Below, piece by piece: positions 1-11,160 of a DNA stretch of 64,000 bases (the first letter of the stretch is position 1; every line of letters begins with the position of its first letter). The DNA comes from Isoetes taiwanensis (taxonomy: Eukaryota; Streptophyta; Lycopodiopsida; Isoetales; Isoetaceae). The notes beneath the pieces were generated by a model, which was not told the origin of the DNA, searched no databases, and saw only the letters and a list, made by a program, of their open reading frames with translations. The DNA lies in assembly GCA_021234155.1 (NCBI GenBank), contig JAJEKV010000002.1, forward strand, positions 41,313,986-41,377,985. Direction: 5' to 3'. The translations under genes were made by a program, and so were the position numbers.

Positions 1-1589
1 TTATAGATATATGTTGCAATCCTATGCCAGACAATGAATGGCTTACTCCTCTTCCATATTGAAATTCCATTAGACCATTATATAGGGCAAGCACAATGTT
101 GATCCACCATTGGTTTATATCAAAGTCCTTAATTGGTTCTGTGTTATCATAAAGTCCTTTGATGCTGGCTGATATAGTAAAAAATCTAGTTGTGATATAA
201 ATCATGTTGAAGTCCACTCATTTACTTGAATATAGTTTCCCTCTTTTATTTAACATGTACTTGCATTTCTGCCAAAGTCCATTCACCATAGAAATTAAAG
301 AAGGATTTTGCATGTCCAAAAGTAGGTGACTTTAGCACTGGAAAAGTCAAGTAAAATAGTTATAAAGCGAACACATTGAGCTCCAAGTCAACAAAATGGA
401 TGGCATTATCACTTTCCCAAGTGATAAATAATTTTCAAGGATAGCCAAACTTCCATAACTCCCTTTACATATAAAGGGGAAAGCATATGGAACAGATAAA
501 GAGATTAAATATGTCCAGTTTCAGATATAGTGTATCAAATGCTCGCCTGATATAGTGTATCAAATGCTTGCCTTTGACATTACAATCCAAAGGAATTGCA
601 CCCATACCGAGTGAGAATGATGTGATATACACCTGATAAATAATGGCAAGTAAAGTGGAATGAGCATCTAGTGTATAATCTACAATATACTAACTTACCA
701 AAAGACTTGTTAAAGCTACCAAAACTCTGGAGTTCAGAATCATGGTGATATAGAAATAACTCCAATACGCTTTCCTTTGCAACATCAATGCATATCTTTG
801 CAACAAGGGAACTGACTTAATACCATTATTGCATCATCTCCCTCTTTGGTGTTTCATCTATTCTTTTTATACTACTGCAGACTCTAAAAGGCCACTAATG
901 TCTTTTGCATTATCAACAGCTGAAGAAGATACTCTGCTCAATACATTTATTGTTTTATTTTTTTTTAAGGACGACAAGCTTTATTAATACATTTATTGTT
1001 GCAACAACATTTAATTGTAGTTCGCAGATAGATGCTAGTTTCTCTTATTCATTTGGAGGAGTAGCTTGAATGTCACCTATAAATGACACCCGAAAGAGAA
1101 TTTGCAGCTAATGTCTGTAATATATACAAGTGAGCCTACATAATGAGCATGGACACAACAAACCTAGAAGACAAACATGTGATAGTATCAAAGGTTATCT
1201 GCTCCATATTATGAAAATCATATAGCTTACTCAAATGGTGTAAAGAACTAGCTTGTTGGCTTTTCTTATTAAATCTGCTTTTGAAACTCTACATATACAA
1301 GTGTGGATGGATGAATGTTTCTAGGAGTAGAAAATATGGCATGATGAAAAACATAACCCTAAATAAAAAATATTGTTCTATATTTTTCGAAGTTCTTTGA
1401 TGAAACGACATATCAAATATAGTGGGCTTTACCTGCTGTTATGTTGGCTAAATTTCTATGCTAGAAGTAGCATATTGGAAGAGCAACTCCATCCACATAG
1501 TATTGCACTTGCGTCCAAGCAAGATGGCAAGCATAAAAGATAAAGAGCATAAGGTTTTCTTGATCTCATACCTCTGCAGCCTGCAGGAA
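1..1589. other. AT-rich intergenic DNA, no gene seen
   Basis: I find no convincing reading frame, RNA gene or element here. The one clear structure is a 25-bp tandem duplication at 524-573, listed separately. A T-run near 955-966 could be an old retroelement tail, but nothing next to it supports that. Confidence 0.5.
524..573. repeat. 25-bp tandem duplication
   Basis: Two head-to-tail units (524-548 and 549-573) begin gatatagtgtatcaaatgct and differ at one base. It is a simple local duplication with no coding content. Confidence 0.85.
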
Positions 1590-1905
1590 ATATCAGCCCA
1601 GACCAATGGGTGCAATACTTGCACCAACTCTATGATCCGCTCTATGATCCTCCTGGGGTCTGGCTAGAGGTACCTCCCCAAAGGGGCCCGACCTTGGAAA
1701 TCACAGAGGCAGATGTCACTCAGGACCTGTAACATCTCGCTAATGGCAAGGCGGCAGACTTGGATGGCATGTATGCAGAGCTGCTCAAGTGGGCGGGACT
1801 GCCAATAGTGCCCTTCCTGGCCGCACTATTTAATAGAGCATTACAGGAAGGATTTTCCCAATAATGGGCCACTAGTATGTCAGTAGTATTTAAAGAGTGC
1901 GCAAT
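1590..1905 (+). mobile_element. LINE reverse-transcriptase fragment (N-terminal part of RT)
   Basis: The + strand translation reads like the region just before and into the RT domain of a non-LTR retrotransposon. Recognisable pieces are EITEADVTQDL, then HLANGKAADLDGMYAELLKW, then PFLAALFNRALQEGF followed by WATSMSVVFK. This is the usual order 'control element, K-A-x-G-x-D-G, nominal E-L-L-K, F-N-x-x-L, W-x-x-S-x-V-x-x-x-K'. Two in-frame stops (after VTQDL and after GFSQ) interrupt it, and the catalytic motifs are absent because the copy stops at about 1905. It probably belongs to the same LINE family as the copies at 27.5, 58.1 and 61.9 kb, but its orientation is opposite and the overlap too small to be sure. 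Confidence 0.75.
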
Positions 1906-2579
1906 GTATTTTTTATTACTTTGCCAATCCAACCATTGGTTTGTGGCATGCATGGCCCTTATTAGTTGCAAATCCTGCAAGTGCATGCTTTGCTTTTGTA
2001 AGAGCTTTTGGAGATTTTTCGTGAGTTTTTGAAGGATAGTCCCTTCCCGAGGCAGTGATTATCATTGTGTGCGCAAATCGTGCTTGGTATGTTTCTCCTT
2101 TGTGCTTTGAGATGTTTTTGGATCTGTGTGATGCAGGCAGTTTTCTGCATAACTTTTCTACAAATAGCTTCTCTGGAAACTGTGATGGTCTCCTGCAAAA
2201 GTAAGAACACAATTTAGTTTTTTGATAGATTTGCCACAGAGATAGACGAAGAAGATTAAACAGAATATCCCATATCTGCATCCTCTTTCAGTCCCGATCT
2301 TCTCCAGCTTTGGATCATTTTCCTAATTGCCAGCATCCACTTGAATGTCAAATCTCTGAGTACTGCAAAAAAGAGAGTTCAATTTCGTCATTAGGCTTTA
2401 GATTGATGGTGCAGCGGAATAGACCTGTTGGATTCATATCTGTGTGGCGACTGCTCATTTTCTTCACTAGGATCATACCCCCACACTTCGATATCAGATT
2501 GCAGTGCATATAATTAGGATTAAAAAAATCTAGGTAGGTTTATGTTCAGTTAACGGACACAAGAAGATCCAATCCATAA
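1906..2579. other. intergenic, nothing recognised
   Basis: Short open frames on both strands have no recognisable motifs. I see no repeats or element ends. Confidence 0.4.
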
Positions 2580-2939
2580 TCAGTTCGGTTGTCTATTCGC
2601 TTTAGAACTTGGATTTGGACTCATATAGTTGAATAGTTCATCAAGTAGGACCAATGCACAATGCTCAATTCCAATCATTCTTCTTTGTGCTGCATATTTA
2701 TCCTTGTATTGCACATCATGAGCATCCAATGCTCGAAACCTTAGTATGTCCCTTACGCAACTATCCATTGTGCGACAGGGCCAGCAAATGAATGGTGTTT
2801 CCCAACGATCTATAAGCCACAGCACAATCTTAGTCAGACAACCTGGGTAGTTTTCCCAGATTCGGCATGCAAACGGTGACTGTTTAGAATACGTCCTTGG
2901 TATGCACATGTGGCGATCCTGCTGATATAGGCAGATCAC
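2580..2939 (-). CDS. unrecognised open frame, 119 codons
   Basis: An uninterrupted minus-strand frame of 119 codons with protein-like composition (WENYPGCLTKIVLWLIDRWE, then IGIEHCALVLLDELFNYMS). I do not recognise the family. There is no signal peptide, repeat or zinc knuckle. It ends just before the Copia LTR-like sequence at about 2940-3102, so it could be a host exon, part of an element cut by the Copia insertion, or chance. At this length in AT-rich DNA chance cannot be excluded. Confidence 0.25.
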   Translation of the reverse strand: MICLYQQDRHMCIPRTYSKQSPFACRIWENYPGCLTKIVLWLIDRWETPFICWPCRTMDSCVRDILRFRALDAHDVQYKDKYAAQRRMIGIEHCALVLLDELFNYMSPNPSSKANRQPN

Positions 2940-3390
2940 TGACGTGGCCCAAAGAATGTGACCATTCCAAAAGTTGTGTCTCTCTGTACAGAGTTATGTC
3001 TATTAGCTTAGGTATCTATGTCTCTTTTTAATATATAATGTATCTGCGGTGGGCAGTATTCCCAACCAAATCAATCTATTACTTCCGTTGTACTTTTCGT
3101 CATGGTATCAGAGCCCCTTATGGGCTGATCTTAGAGAAGAGCATCGATTCTACATCAGTGGGCTAAAGGCTCTTCATCAAAAATCGTAGGCAGATCATCC
3201 TTGTGAGGAGCCATTGTCATGAAGCTAAATTGGAATAATCACTAATTCCGGAAGTGCTAATTTGGTGTGAATTCAAGAGATGGCTGTCAGTGTGATTGTT
3301 GAGAAGAAATCGATTGAGAGATTTAATGAAGAAGGGTTTTATATCTGGACGATAAGAATGAGATCTCTCTTTCGTCAAAGAGACCTATGA
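2940..3390 (+). mobile_element. Ty1/Copia LTR retrotransposon, 5' stump (LTR end, PBS, gag start)
   Basis: Sequence ending in CA at 3102 is followed directly by a primer-binding site complementary to initiator tRNA-Met (3103-3115). An ATG at 3280 then opens a 36-codon frame containing SIERFNEEGFYIWTIRMRSL, which resembles the start of Copia Gag ('...F-x-G-x-N-F-x-x-W-x-x-x-M-x-x-x-L'). The frame stops at 3388-3390. Nothing Copia-like follows, and minus-strand PPR sequence begins about 20 bp later, so the element is truncated there. The 5' border of the LTR is not defined; 2940 is an estimate from the end of the preceding frame. Confidence 0.7.
3103..3115 (+). other. retrotransposon primer-binding site (initiator tRNA-Met)
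   Basis: The 13-base string tggtatcagagcc is the classic plant Copia PBS. It abuts an LTR-like CA terminus and is followed by a gag-like frame. Confidence 0.85.
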
Positions 3391-3409
3391 TCATATTGTT
3401 TAAATAATA

Positions 3410-3930
3410 AAGTCAGGTCGAACGCCCAGGATCTTCATCTCATAAAGAAGGTTTTCGGCCTTTTGAAACAACCCTTCTTTGCCAAGTGACTCTATCAATG
3501 CGTCAATGCATTGTATATCATGATGTTGGGATTAAGGCCACTGGAATATCTTTGAGATATTCTTCACATTTAGTAGACGGAGAACCAGATTGTATGAGAG
3601 CATTCATTAAAGTGTTGAAAGTTATCTCATCTAGATCAATTCCTCAACCCTCGTATTTTGTACATTCTTCATGCTTTCTTGTAACTTCCAGCACAAAATA
3701 ACCAAAAATCATTGCACTATAAGAATAGATCATATTTACACCCTGTCCACTCATAGACTTAAACCCATGCTTGACTACTTTTGTTAAGCCTTCGCTAAGG
3801 CTATATACATGATGTTGTAGTCGCAGCTGACCCCTCTGTTGACACATCCGGTCAAACACTTGAAGCATAAGAAGAATTGCGTTTTCTTGCACCAAGTTCT
3901 TTAATGGCAATGCATAAAACCACCTTTGTA
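3410..3930 (-). pseudogene. pentatricopeptide repeat (PPR) protein fragment, frameshifted
   Basis: Reading the minus strand from about 3930 down to 3410, several PPR-like helices appear in different frames: YSYSAMIFGYFVLEVTRKHE, DEITFNTLMNALIQSG, SGLNPNIMIYNAL, then ESLGKEGLFQKAENLLYEMK followed by ILGVRPDF. The 'P-x-x-x-x-Y-N-x-L-I' and 'A-x-x-L-x-x-E-M-x-x-x-G-x-x-P-D' signatures are typical of P-class PPR motifs (organellar RNA-binding proteins). At least two frame changes and a stop separate the blocks and there is no start region, so this is a fragment. It lies tail to tail with the truncated Copia element. Frameshifts may be decay or consensus error. Confidence 0.7.
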
Positions 3931-6149
3931 ATACCAGGTACCCATGTATCTAATGAATTGAAATTGAACATATATTTCTTGCTTCATACTCAAGAAAGGA
4001 ACTTGTTATGGAAGTTCTTCTGGGCTCTATGTAGCATTTAAATGAAGAGTTGTTGAGAACCTATGTTTTCTACAATTAATGCACTCTCTTCCTCAAGATC
4101 AATTCACTTATTTCAACATTAATACTGATCATGACAGACCTTTGGAACACGTTCTTCAACATGAATATCGAGTTTACATAGCTTTCCAGGGTCTAACAAA
4201 GTTTTTAGTGCTACACTAGTATCTTCTGGCATGTCCCAACAGCTGGGAAAAAATAAGCTGGCCTTAGTAAGCAAAGGGGAGCCGACTCAACCCGGCTTCG
4301 TTAGAAGCTGCTAAAGCCCAACCTCGACAGTTGATTTTAGTATCCTTTCCCCCAAAGGGTTTCGTGCAGCTGAGCAGTTGGCTTGGAGGATTCTAATGCT
4401 AGTAGCCCAATCTCTAGTTACATTCTTTCGTCGGTTGGAACAGTTGGATAGAATATATTTTTCCAAGTTTCACCTGCGTAAGATACAAAGGATGGAATTG
4501 GTTGCAACAAGGTTTAAAATGAAACGCACTTATTTAAGAAGTGCGTTTGAAAGATTCCTTCTGAAAATTTATAAAATTCTGAGATCCCTCTGAAAAGGGC
4601 CTTTTTATTACCTTGTCCAAAGATTTATAAACCGTCAGTGGAAAACGCATTATTTTAAGAAGACTTTAGCATTAAGGAAAAACACACACACACACAAACT
4701 CTACTGTAGAGGGGAAAGAACCACAATGAAATTCAAAGATTTACTATGGGGCAAATTCAGATGAAGAAATTAGATGCCTTTGTACCTTGTCCTTGAAAAT
4801 TTTTATATTAGTTGTTTTAGAAGACAAAAAGAAATTTGTTATTTCTTACAACCATTTTATCAACATCCTAATGGACCTTTAAAAACACATTGAGGCAGCT
4901 TGAAACGTAAACTTTGAATGACAAAACCATTGTTTTTGCATCACATAGTATTACAATTACCAATACATCCACGATATTTATAGTTAAGCCAAGTTTTAGC
5001 TGATGATGATAAATTTATAAATCGAGGATACAAAGTTGAAGTAATGAAGCTATGTGATTACATGCCCTCCTTTTATTCCCTGAGATGTATTTTTGAACGC
5101 ATTATTACCAATCTATTAACATGGTGATGCCTCGAGATAGTCAACTTCCCTTAGCAATGTTGAGCATATTCATCACAATTACGCCATCTCAGAAAGTGCT
5201 AAGCACTATGCACACTGGCAAAGGAAGTATTCACCGCCTTTACCCTTCCTAAGTAAATATTTGTAAATAACAGGGTAAACTTCCTCGGGAGGGTTGCTAC
5301 TCGCCTCCTCCTCAGATAAAACCATCGGTTTTCTAGTCAAACACCGTGTCACTATAATATTTGGAGTTCTAGTCAAACACCCCGTGGTCACCATAATATT
5401 TTGAGTTCTTTGCCTTTAGTAGCAATTCTTTAACTCAGCCTAAAGTATGTAGGAGAAAAAGTAGAAATAATAACATGATCTGGACTACTTTTATGCTCTT
5501 AACATTGCATTACAAGCTCGGGGAATTTTTAGGAACCGTTTTTTAGAACATTTTAGACTAAAAACTAAGAAAAGTGTGTAAAATTATCCCCTTATGTGTG
5601 TTACTTTAGTAGTTTTCTGCCAAGCCAAACCCTTTGGCGAAAGTAAGAAAGACCCCAAAAGATTTTACACGATATATACTTCACTGATCAGATATATATA
5701 TTATACATATATACATAAACGCTTTTATATCCTATATATATGTTCTAAGTTTGTCCTCCTAAACTGACTGCTGATCCGCAGAGATCCTACCTACTACATG
5801 GTTTCGGGATTTTATCCTACTGCATGGCTCGGGAGTTTGTATAGATTATATATGTAAGCCGCATCCTAACAAATTCGTGCCGATTTGATCCTCATCGCCG
5901 GGTCCGAGATCCTACCTACTACATTGCTTTGGGACACATCTTACCAAGGCATGGGAATTATATGTAATTCATCCTATGGTCCGTGTTGTTCTTGATCTTG
6001 ATCGTCGATCTAGGATCCCACGGCCCATGTTAAGCTTTAGATTTTGCCACATGGCACGATTCGTTTCTTGACGGGGTCCCAAGATCCTAATGACCAATGC
6101 TGAATGCTCCTCATCCTTTAAGGAAAGACTTTAAAATTTTTATGTTGTG
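3931..6149. other. intergenic; microsatellite and one short direct repeat
   Basis: No gene recognised. There is a (CA)n microsatellite at 4682-4697. A 19-base string (gagatcctacctactacat) occurs twice, at 5781 and 5906, inside a tract of related short phrases (5740-6070), and a TA-rich stretch lies at 5670-5720. Short open frames here have no family signature. Confidence 0.5.
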
Positions 6150-6220
6150 TGGAGGATTTTGAACCCCGGTTATTGACCCCCACTCTTATGCATTCTAAAT
6201 CCACTAGACCAAGCATTAAT
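6150..6220 (-). mobile_element. tRNA-related SINE head (A box and B box)
   Basis: On the minus strand the sequence carries TGGTCTAGTGGA (6200-6211, A-box-like) followed about 35 bp later by GGGTTCAAAATCC (6154-6166, B-box-like). This is the spacing of an RNA polymerase III internal promoter in plant tRNA-derived SINEs. It does not fold into a complete tRNA with acceptor stem, so a SINE head is preferred over a tRNA gene. The body and 3' end of the SINE (toward lower coordinates) are not defined. Confidence 0.5.
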
Positions 6221-6299
6221 TCTATGAACATTTATGTTTCAACATACTTAAGGTAACAATCTAGCAAGATAAAATGAAGTATAACATTCTTAACTAGTT

Positions 6300-6980
6300 C
6301 AAAAAGAGTCTCTGTACCTCGAAGGTTTCTAGAAAGTTCTAGAATCTTCTAGAAAGTTCTTAAAATATTCTAGAAAATCTCTTGTATATTAACTGAGGAA
6401 ATCTATGAAAATTCTTCCTTAAAAGCTCTCAAATTCAATCTAATAGGTTCTAGAATGTTCCGAGAACAGGAATCCACATGGGAAGGTAAGAGAATTTAGG
6501 GAAATACTCTGTGAAAAGTTCTAGGATATTTTGAAAGTCCTAATTCCTAAAGTCTTAATGTTCCGTAGTGCCTTAGAATGTGTTCTGTTAAAAGTTCTAG
6601 AATGTAAAGGAATCTAATGGAATCTAAGAAAATCTCATAAAATGAGAATCTAGGAAAATATTTCACAAGCCCAAGGAATCTCTTCAAACTAGGGATCTAT
6701 GAATCTTCATAAAAATCTAAGGCAATCTAGGAAAATGTTGATGAAATCTTAGAGTATCTAAGGAATCTTTATAGAATCTCTTTGAATCCTCATATAATTA
6801 AGGCTGATGAAATTCAGAGTATCTATGAATCTATAGAATCTCTTGAATCTCATATAATGTAAGGAACCTAAGGCAACTTCATAAAATCTAAAGATCTAAG
6901 GAATCTAAGGATCGTCATAGAATCTTTGGAGAATCTACTAAATCTAATGGAATCTAGAGGAATCTTATAAAATTCTAGAG
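6300..6980. repeat. degenerate GAATCT / TTCTAGAA repeat field
   Basis: The tract is dominated by short related words (gaatctaagg, agaatctt, ttctagaa, agttctag) at irregular spacing, with no long open frame. It grades into the 1.1 kb duplication beginning near 6830, whose copies start with the same words. It looks like a decayed simple-sequence array and contains the perfect heat-shock-element run listed separately. Confidence 0.7.
6327..6359. promoter_or_regulatory. seven-module heat-shock-element array
   Basis: Reading from 6327, TTC and GAA trinucleotides alternate seven times with exactly two bases between each (TTC-GAA-TTC-GAA-TTC-GAA-TTC). This is the inverted 5-bp nGAAn/nTTCn pattern bound by heat shock factor trimers. 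A further TTCTAGAA follows at about 6368 and a TTCTAGAATGTTC near 6450. No gene is recognisable within several kilobases and the array sits in a repeat field of related words, so whether it acts as a promoter element is unknown. Confidence 0.5.
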
Positions 6981-9102
6981 GAATTCCCACCAAAACCTCC
7001 AAGAGAACCTTGGTAGAATCTTAAGAGAATCTATGACTTAGAGTATTCTCAAGACATTCTTTCAGGAATGGTGGCACGACAAGAACTTGCAAGATAGGAA
7101 ATTACGCTAAAAACCTCAACATGCACCGTAGGACACATTAAATTTCTTGTATGAGATAGTAATTGCATAAATTGCACGCCCAGATAGATTTATAATGAAG
7201 AGTTCTTCTTTTCTTCTCGTGATATATATACTAGCCTAAACAAAAACCTAATGCCTTGGGTTAAGACATCCAAGCCTTCAAATTTAAATTTTCACAAAGG
7301 TAAGACGGGATTCTTATCTACCCCAAAAGGGGAAGCCTTAGAGATTTTATTAAAAATACATGACTGCCAAAGTGCATTACTAATAAGCAAGTGTTATGAT
7401 AAAGCATAACAACATTACAAGCAAACTTCCAGGGTTGTCTAAAACAAAGAAGTCAAAACAGATAGTTATTACAACAACCAAATTTGCATAAATCCAAGTA
7501 AAAGAGATAACAAAGATCGCTACAAACTTATGCTGCACCACAGAAAACAGATTAAACCAAAAAAGTATCCCATGGTTGTTTCTATCTAAGCCAAGTAAAT
7601 ATATCGCCAGATAACCAATAATGTAAGAAAATTCAACAAATGCAAATCATTAAGGAATTAGGATGTAAACACTTTTAATATTTAAAATTATTTCCAGAAT
7701 TTAAATTCAAAAATAGATCAACATAAATGGGAATAGTGTAAGCAGAATCATATTCCAAAAAAATCAAAGTAATAAAATAGATCCAAGAGCTTTAAAGCCG
7801 ATACCACTTGCATGTCAGTCACCATAGACCAAAAGTGTAAACCACTTACCATTTTCAAAGTAATCATAACAATTATAAAGAGTATGTTCATATACTTGCA
7901 ACATCATGCCTTCCAAGAAAACACACCATACGAAAACAGAGTATGGGGAGAAGGAGTTCACATTCACAAAGAAGAGGTTATCTAAGGGAATCTTTAGAAT
8001 CTCTTTGAATCTCATATACTGGCGGAACCCAAGGCAACTTCACATAAAATCCAAATATGATCTAAGGAATCTAAGGGATCATTACAGAATCTTGGAGAAT
8101 CTACTAAATCCAATGGAATCTAGGAGGGAATCTTATAAAATTTAGGTGAATCTCCACGAAACCTCCAAGAGAACCTTGGTAGAATCTTTAAGAGAATCTA
8201 TGAATTTAGAGTATTCACATTCTTTTAGAATGTAAGTGGCACGACAAGAACTTGCTAAAAGATGAACACGCTAAAAACTCCTAACATGCAATCGCAGACA
8301 CATTAAATTTCTCAGATATAGTACGCACTGCATAAATTTATACCGCTTCTCCGTGATGATTTCCACTGCTAAGAGTTCTCTTTCTTCGATATATATACTA
8401 GCCTAAACAAAACCTAATGCCTTGCCAAGACATCCAAGCCTTACCAGCCTAACTGTAAGACGGATTTCATCTGACCCCAAAAGGGGAAGCCTTAGAGATT
8501 TTACAAAATACATGACTCAAAGTGCATTACCAATAAAAAGCAAGTGTTACGATAAAAGCATAACAACATTACAACCTAGGGCTGTCTAAACAAAGAAGTC
8601 AAAATAGATAGTTACCACAACAACCACCGGTGACAATCCAAGTAAAAGAGATAACAAAGACGGGGCTACAAACTTATAAGCAAAATCACGTGAAAACGTA
8701 CTAAAACCAAAAGTATCCTGTATGGTTGTTTCTATCTTGCCAAGCAAGTAAATATATCACAGATAACCACACAAGAAAAAAATTCAACAAATGCAAATCA
8801 AGTTAAGGAATTAGACGTAAACATCTTTTAATATTTAAAAATTATTTCCAGAATTTAAATTCAAAATAGATCAACATAACAAATTTAAATAGTGTGCGAA
8901 TCATATTCCAAAAATCAAAGTAATAAAAATAGATCCAAGAGTTTAAAGCCGGACAACACCTAGATGTCAGCCACCATAGACCAAAGGGAAACCACTTACC
9001 ATTTTCAAAGTAATCATAACAATTATAAAGAGTATGTTCATATACTTGCAACATCATGCCTTCAAGAAAACACTATGCCGAACAGTAGTATGGGAGAAGG
9101 AG
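6830..9102. repeat. 1.1 kb tandem (direct) duplication
   Basis: Copy 1 spans about 6830-7956 and copy 2 about 7987-9102. Long stretches match between copies (for example cgatatatatactagcctaa-type words, ccccaaaaggggaagcctta, the region around 'aagagtatgttcatatactt' at 7880 and 9028), and both end in gtatggg(g)agaaggag. Differences are mostly short indels plus small replaced patches. No gene is recognisable in either copy. A true tandem duplication and an assembly artefact (two error-bearing copies of one locus) are both possible. Confidence 0.85.
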
Positions 9103-10855
9103 TCTTACCTGCAAAGAAAAAACGCACTGTTAAAATTTCAAGAAGTGGCAAAATGCATATGCTAGCAGGTAAGCAATGAACAACCTTGGCCTCTCGGCCC
9201 TTTACCCACAAATTAAATTTAAATTGCTTGAAATTACATCCATAGGTCAGAAAAAGTGTAAAGTAATCAGACTTCATGCTACAAAATCATGTACTAGACA
9301 TAGTTGGAACCAAACTATGCTCAGGTCCGAGCCCTAAATGCTGCCAGACAAGTAACAGATCTATTGGTATTAGCAACCAAGAGCACTACATAGAGCAAGA
9401 AGAAAATCAGATCAAAATGCTTTTGATTAAACTAAACCCAAATTGTGCAGTAATAAGGATAACCCTACCAGCACAGTGCTAAATCATGCAACCAACAATA
9501 GTGGCCAAGCAAAAGAAATTAATATCTATGTGTAACATCTGGAGAATATCAGCTCGGTACTAGACCTAGTTGGAACTGAATCATGCTCAGATCTGAGCTC
9601 TAAACATTGACAGCAATGCTACTATAGGCTAGTTATACACCAAATCCCAGATCTGTTGGTATAAGTGACTAAGAGAATTAATATTAAATCTCAGATCAAA
9701 GGATCCCAGCCACAACCAGCCATGCCGATTAACCAGTAAAAATGAGGTGTCATGCTAGCAGAGGATATCTAAACTTAATTAGAAACCTATTCAAAACATT
9801 GGACCAGTATGGTGGCTCAACATGCCAACTGTGCTAGGCCAATTATTTCAGCAAGCCTTTCAAAAGAGTACTGCATATAGCATTTTCCAACCACAAGCAC
9901 AACATTAGAGCTGAATTTGGAAGAAAACATTATACATTATAAAATAACATCCTACCAAATAAACCTAGTGGAGAACAAAGAAAATCAGTGAAATAATAAA
10001 TTCATTTGGCAACCTGAACAGGGAGCAAAAGCTAATCCAACATAGTTTATGGTGAAACATACGAATTAAAGCAAGAATGGATGTCCAATGACAGGAGAAC
10101 GGATATTGGACTATGAGGGTGAATTAGGAAAAAATAAGAACCAGATTAAGCTTGTGAAAAGACTATGCTATAAGCTGCCTACAGCAATAAGCAGTATCAA
10201 TCAGGCCAAGCAACAAAAACAAGTCACCATAATGCCATGAGAAAGGTATTCGTATGCTAAGCAATTAAATTTAACATCAAATTTATGCCTAGATAAACAA
10301 CTGAATATAGATCTCATAAAATTAGTTCCACCTAGCATAGACAATTACAGCAATATGAGTGATCCTAGGACCTGATAAAGCTGGATGGAATCATTGTTAG
10401 AATCATCGTCCTCCTCAGAGTTAGTCAGGGCAACACCATCAACAATTAGAACCCAGTCCATGCTGCCTGCACAGATCTAACAATGTGTTGAAGCTAGTTC
10501 AAAAAGAGAGCAGAGTCTGAAGATTGCCATGGCAAGAATACTGGCTTCAAAGTGCAATAACAAGAAGGATGCTAGATCCAGGTGCTTCTTTTGAGAGAGA
10601 TGCCCATAAACCTCAGACCTTAGGGCTGCCGCAAAGGAGCCCTTCTCAAACTACGAACACAAGTTGAATGGCTGTTACACGCACCTGTTATCAGCCAAAT
10701 AACCCCTTTTTTTTGCCCTTTTTTTCCGATTTAATAAACATAAGCTTTTATACATTACACAAAACCACTAGCCTGTATGGTAAGTAAACAGTTTTTGGGC
10801 AACTAGACTAGGGTTCGAATCCATGCAAGTCAAAAGTTCAAAAGCAATTTTATAG
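9103..10855. other. intergenic; one duplicated block
   Basis: No gene recognised. A block of about 110 bp at 9288-9400 recurs at 9556-9680 with divergence (shared words include 'gtactagac.tagttggaac', 'gagc.ctaaa' and 'agatct.ttggtat'). Near 10811-10822 is a tRNA B-box-like word without a convincing A box. Confidence 0.5.
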
Positions 10856-10923
10856 TTCAAATACATATCGAATGCATTTTGGGATGACAAAGCAACAATA
10901 CTAGCCTGGAATATTCGGCGTCA

Positions 10924-11160
10924 TCGTACATGTTGGGAATTCCAACGTTGAACTCCACCACTATAGGTATTGTGCCAAACTTATGTGCCCTTATTGCAGT
11001 CACGCTATGATGCACTTTGCAAATTAATTTTTGACATCGTATATCGTATATGTTGGGAATTCCAACGTTGAACTCCACCATGTGTCAAACTTATGCGCCC
11101 TTGTCACAGTCAAGTGCATGCTATGATGCACTCTGCAAAATAGTTTTCGAATCATGTATC
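10924..11160. repeat. about 120-bp tandem duplication
   Basis: Unit 1 (10924-11043) and unit 2 (11044-11160) both begin with tcgta.atgttgggaattcc and share 'aacgttgaactccacca', 'caaacttatg.gccctt' and 'gctatgatgcact.tgcaaa'. The units differ by indels and substitutions. No coding content. Confidence 0.85.

Noticed and set aside
10811-10822. gggttcgaatcc, a tRNA B-box word
   Set aside because: No A box at proper distance and no cloverleaf; not called as a tRNA gene or SINE.
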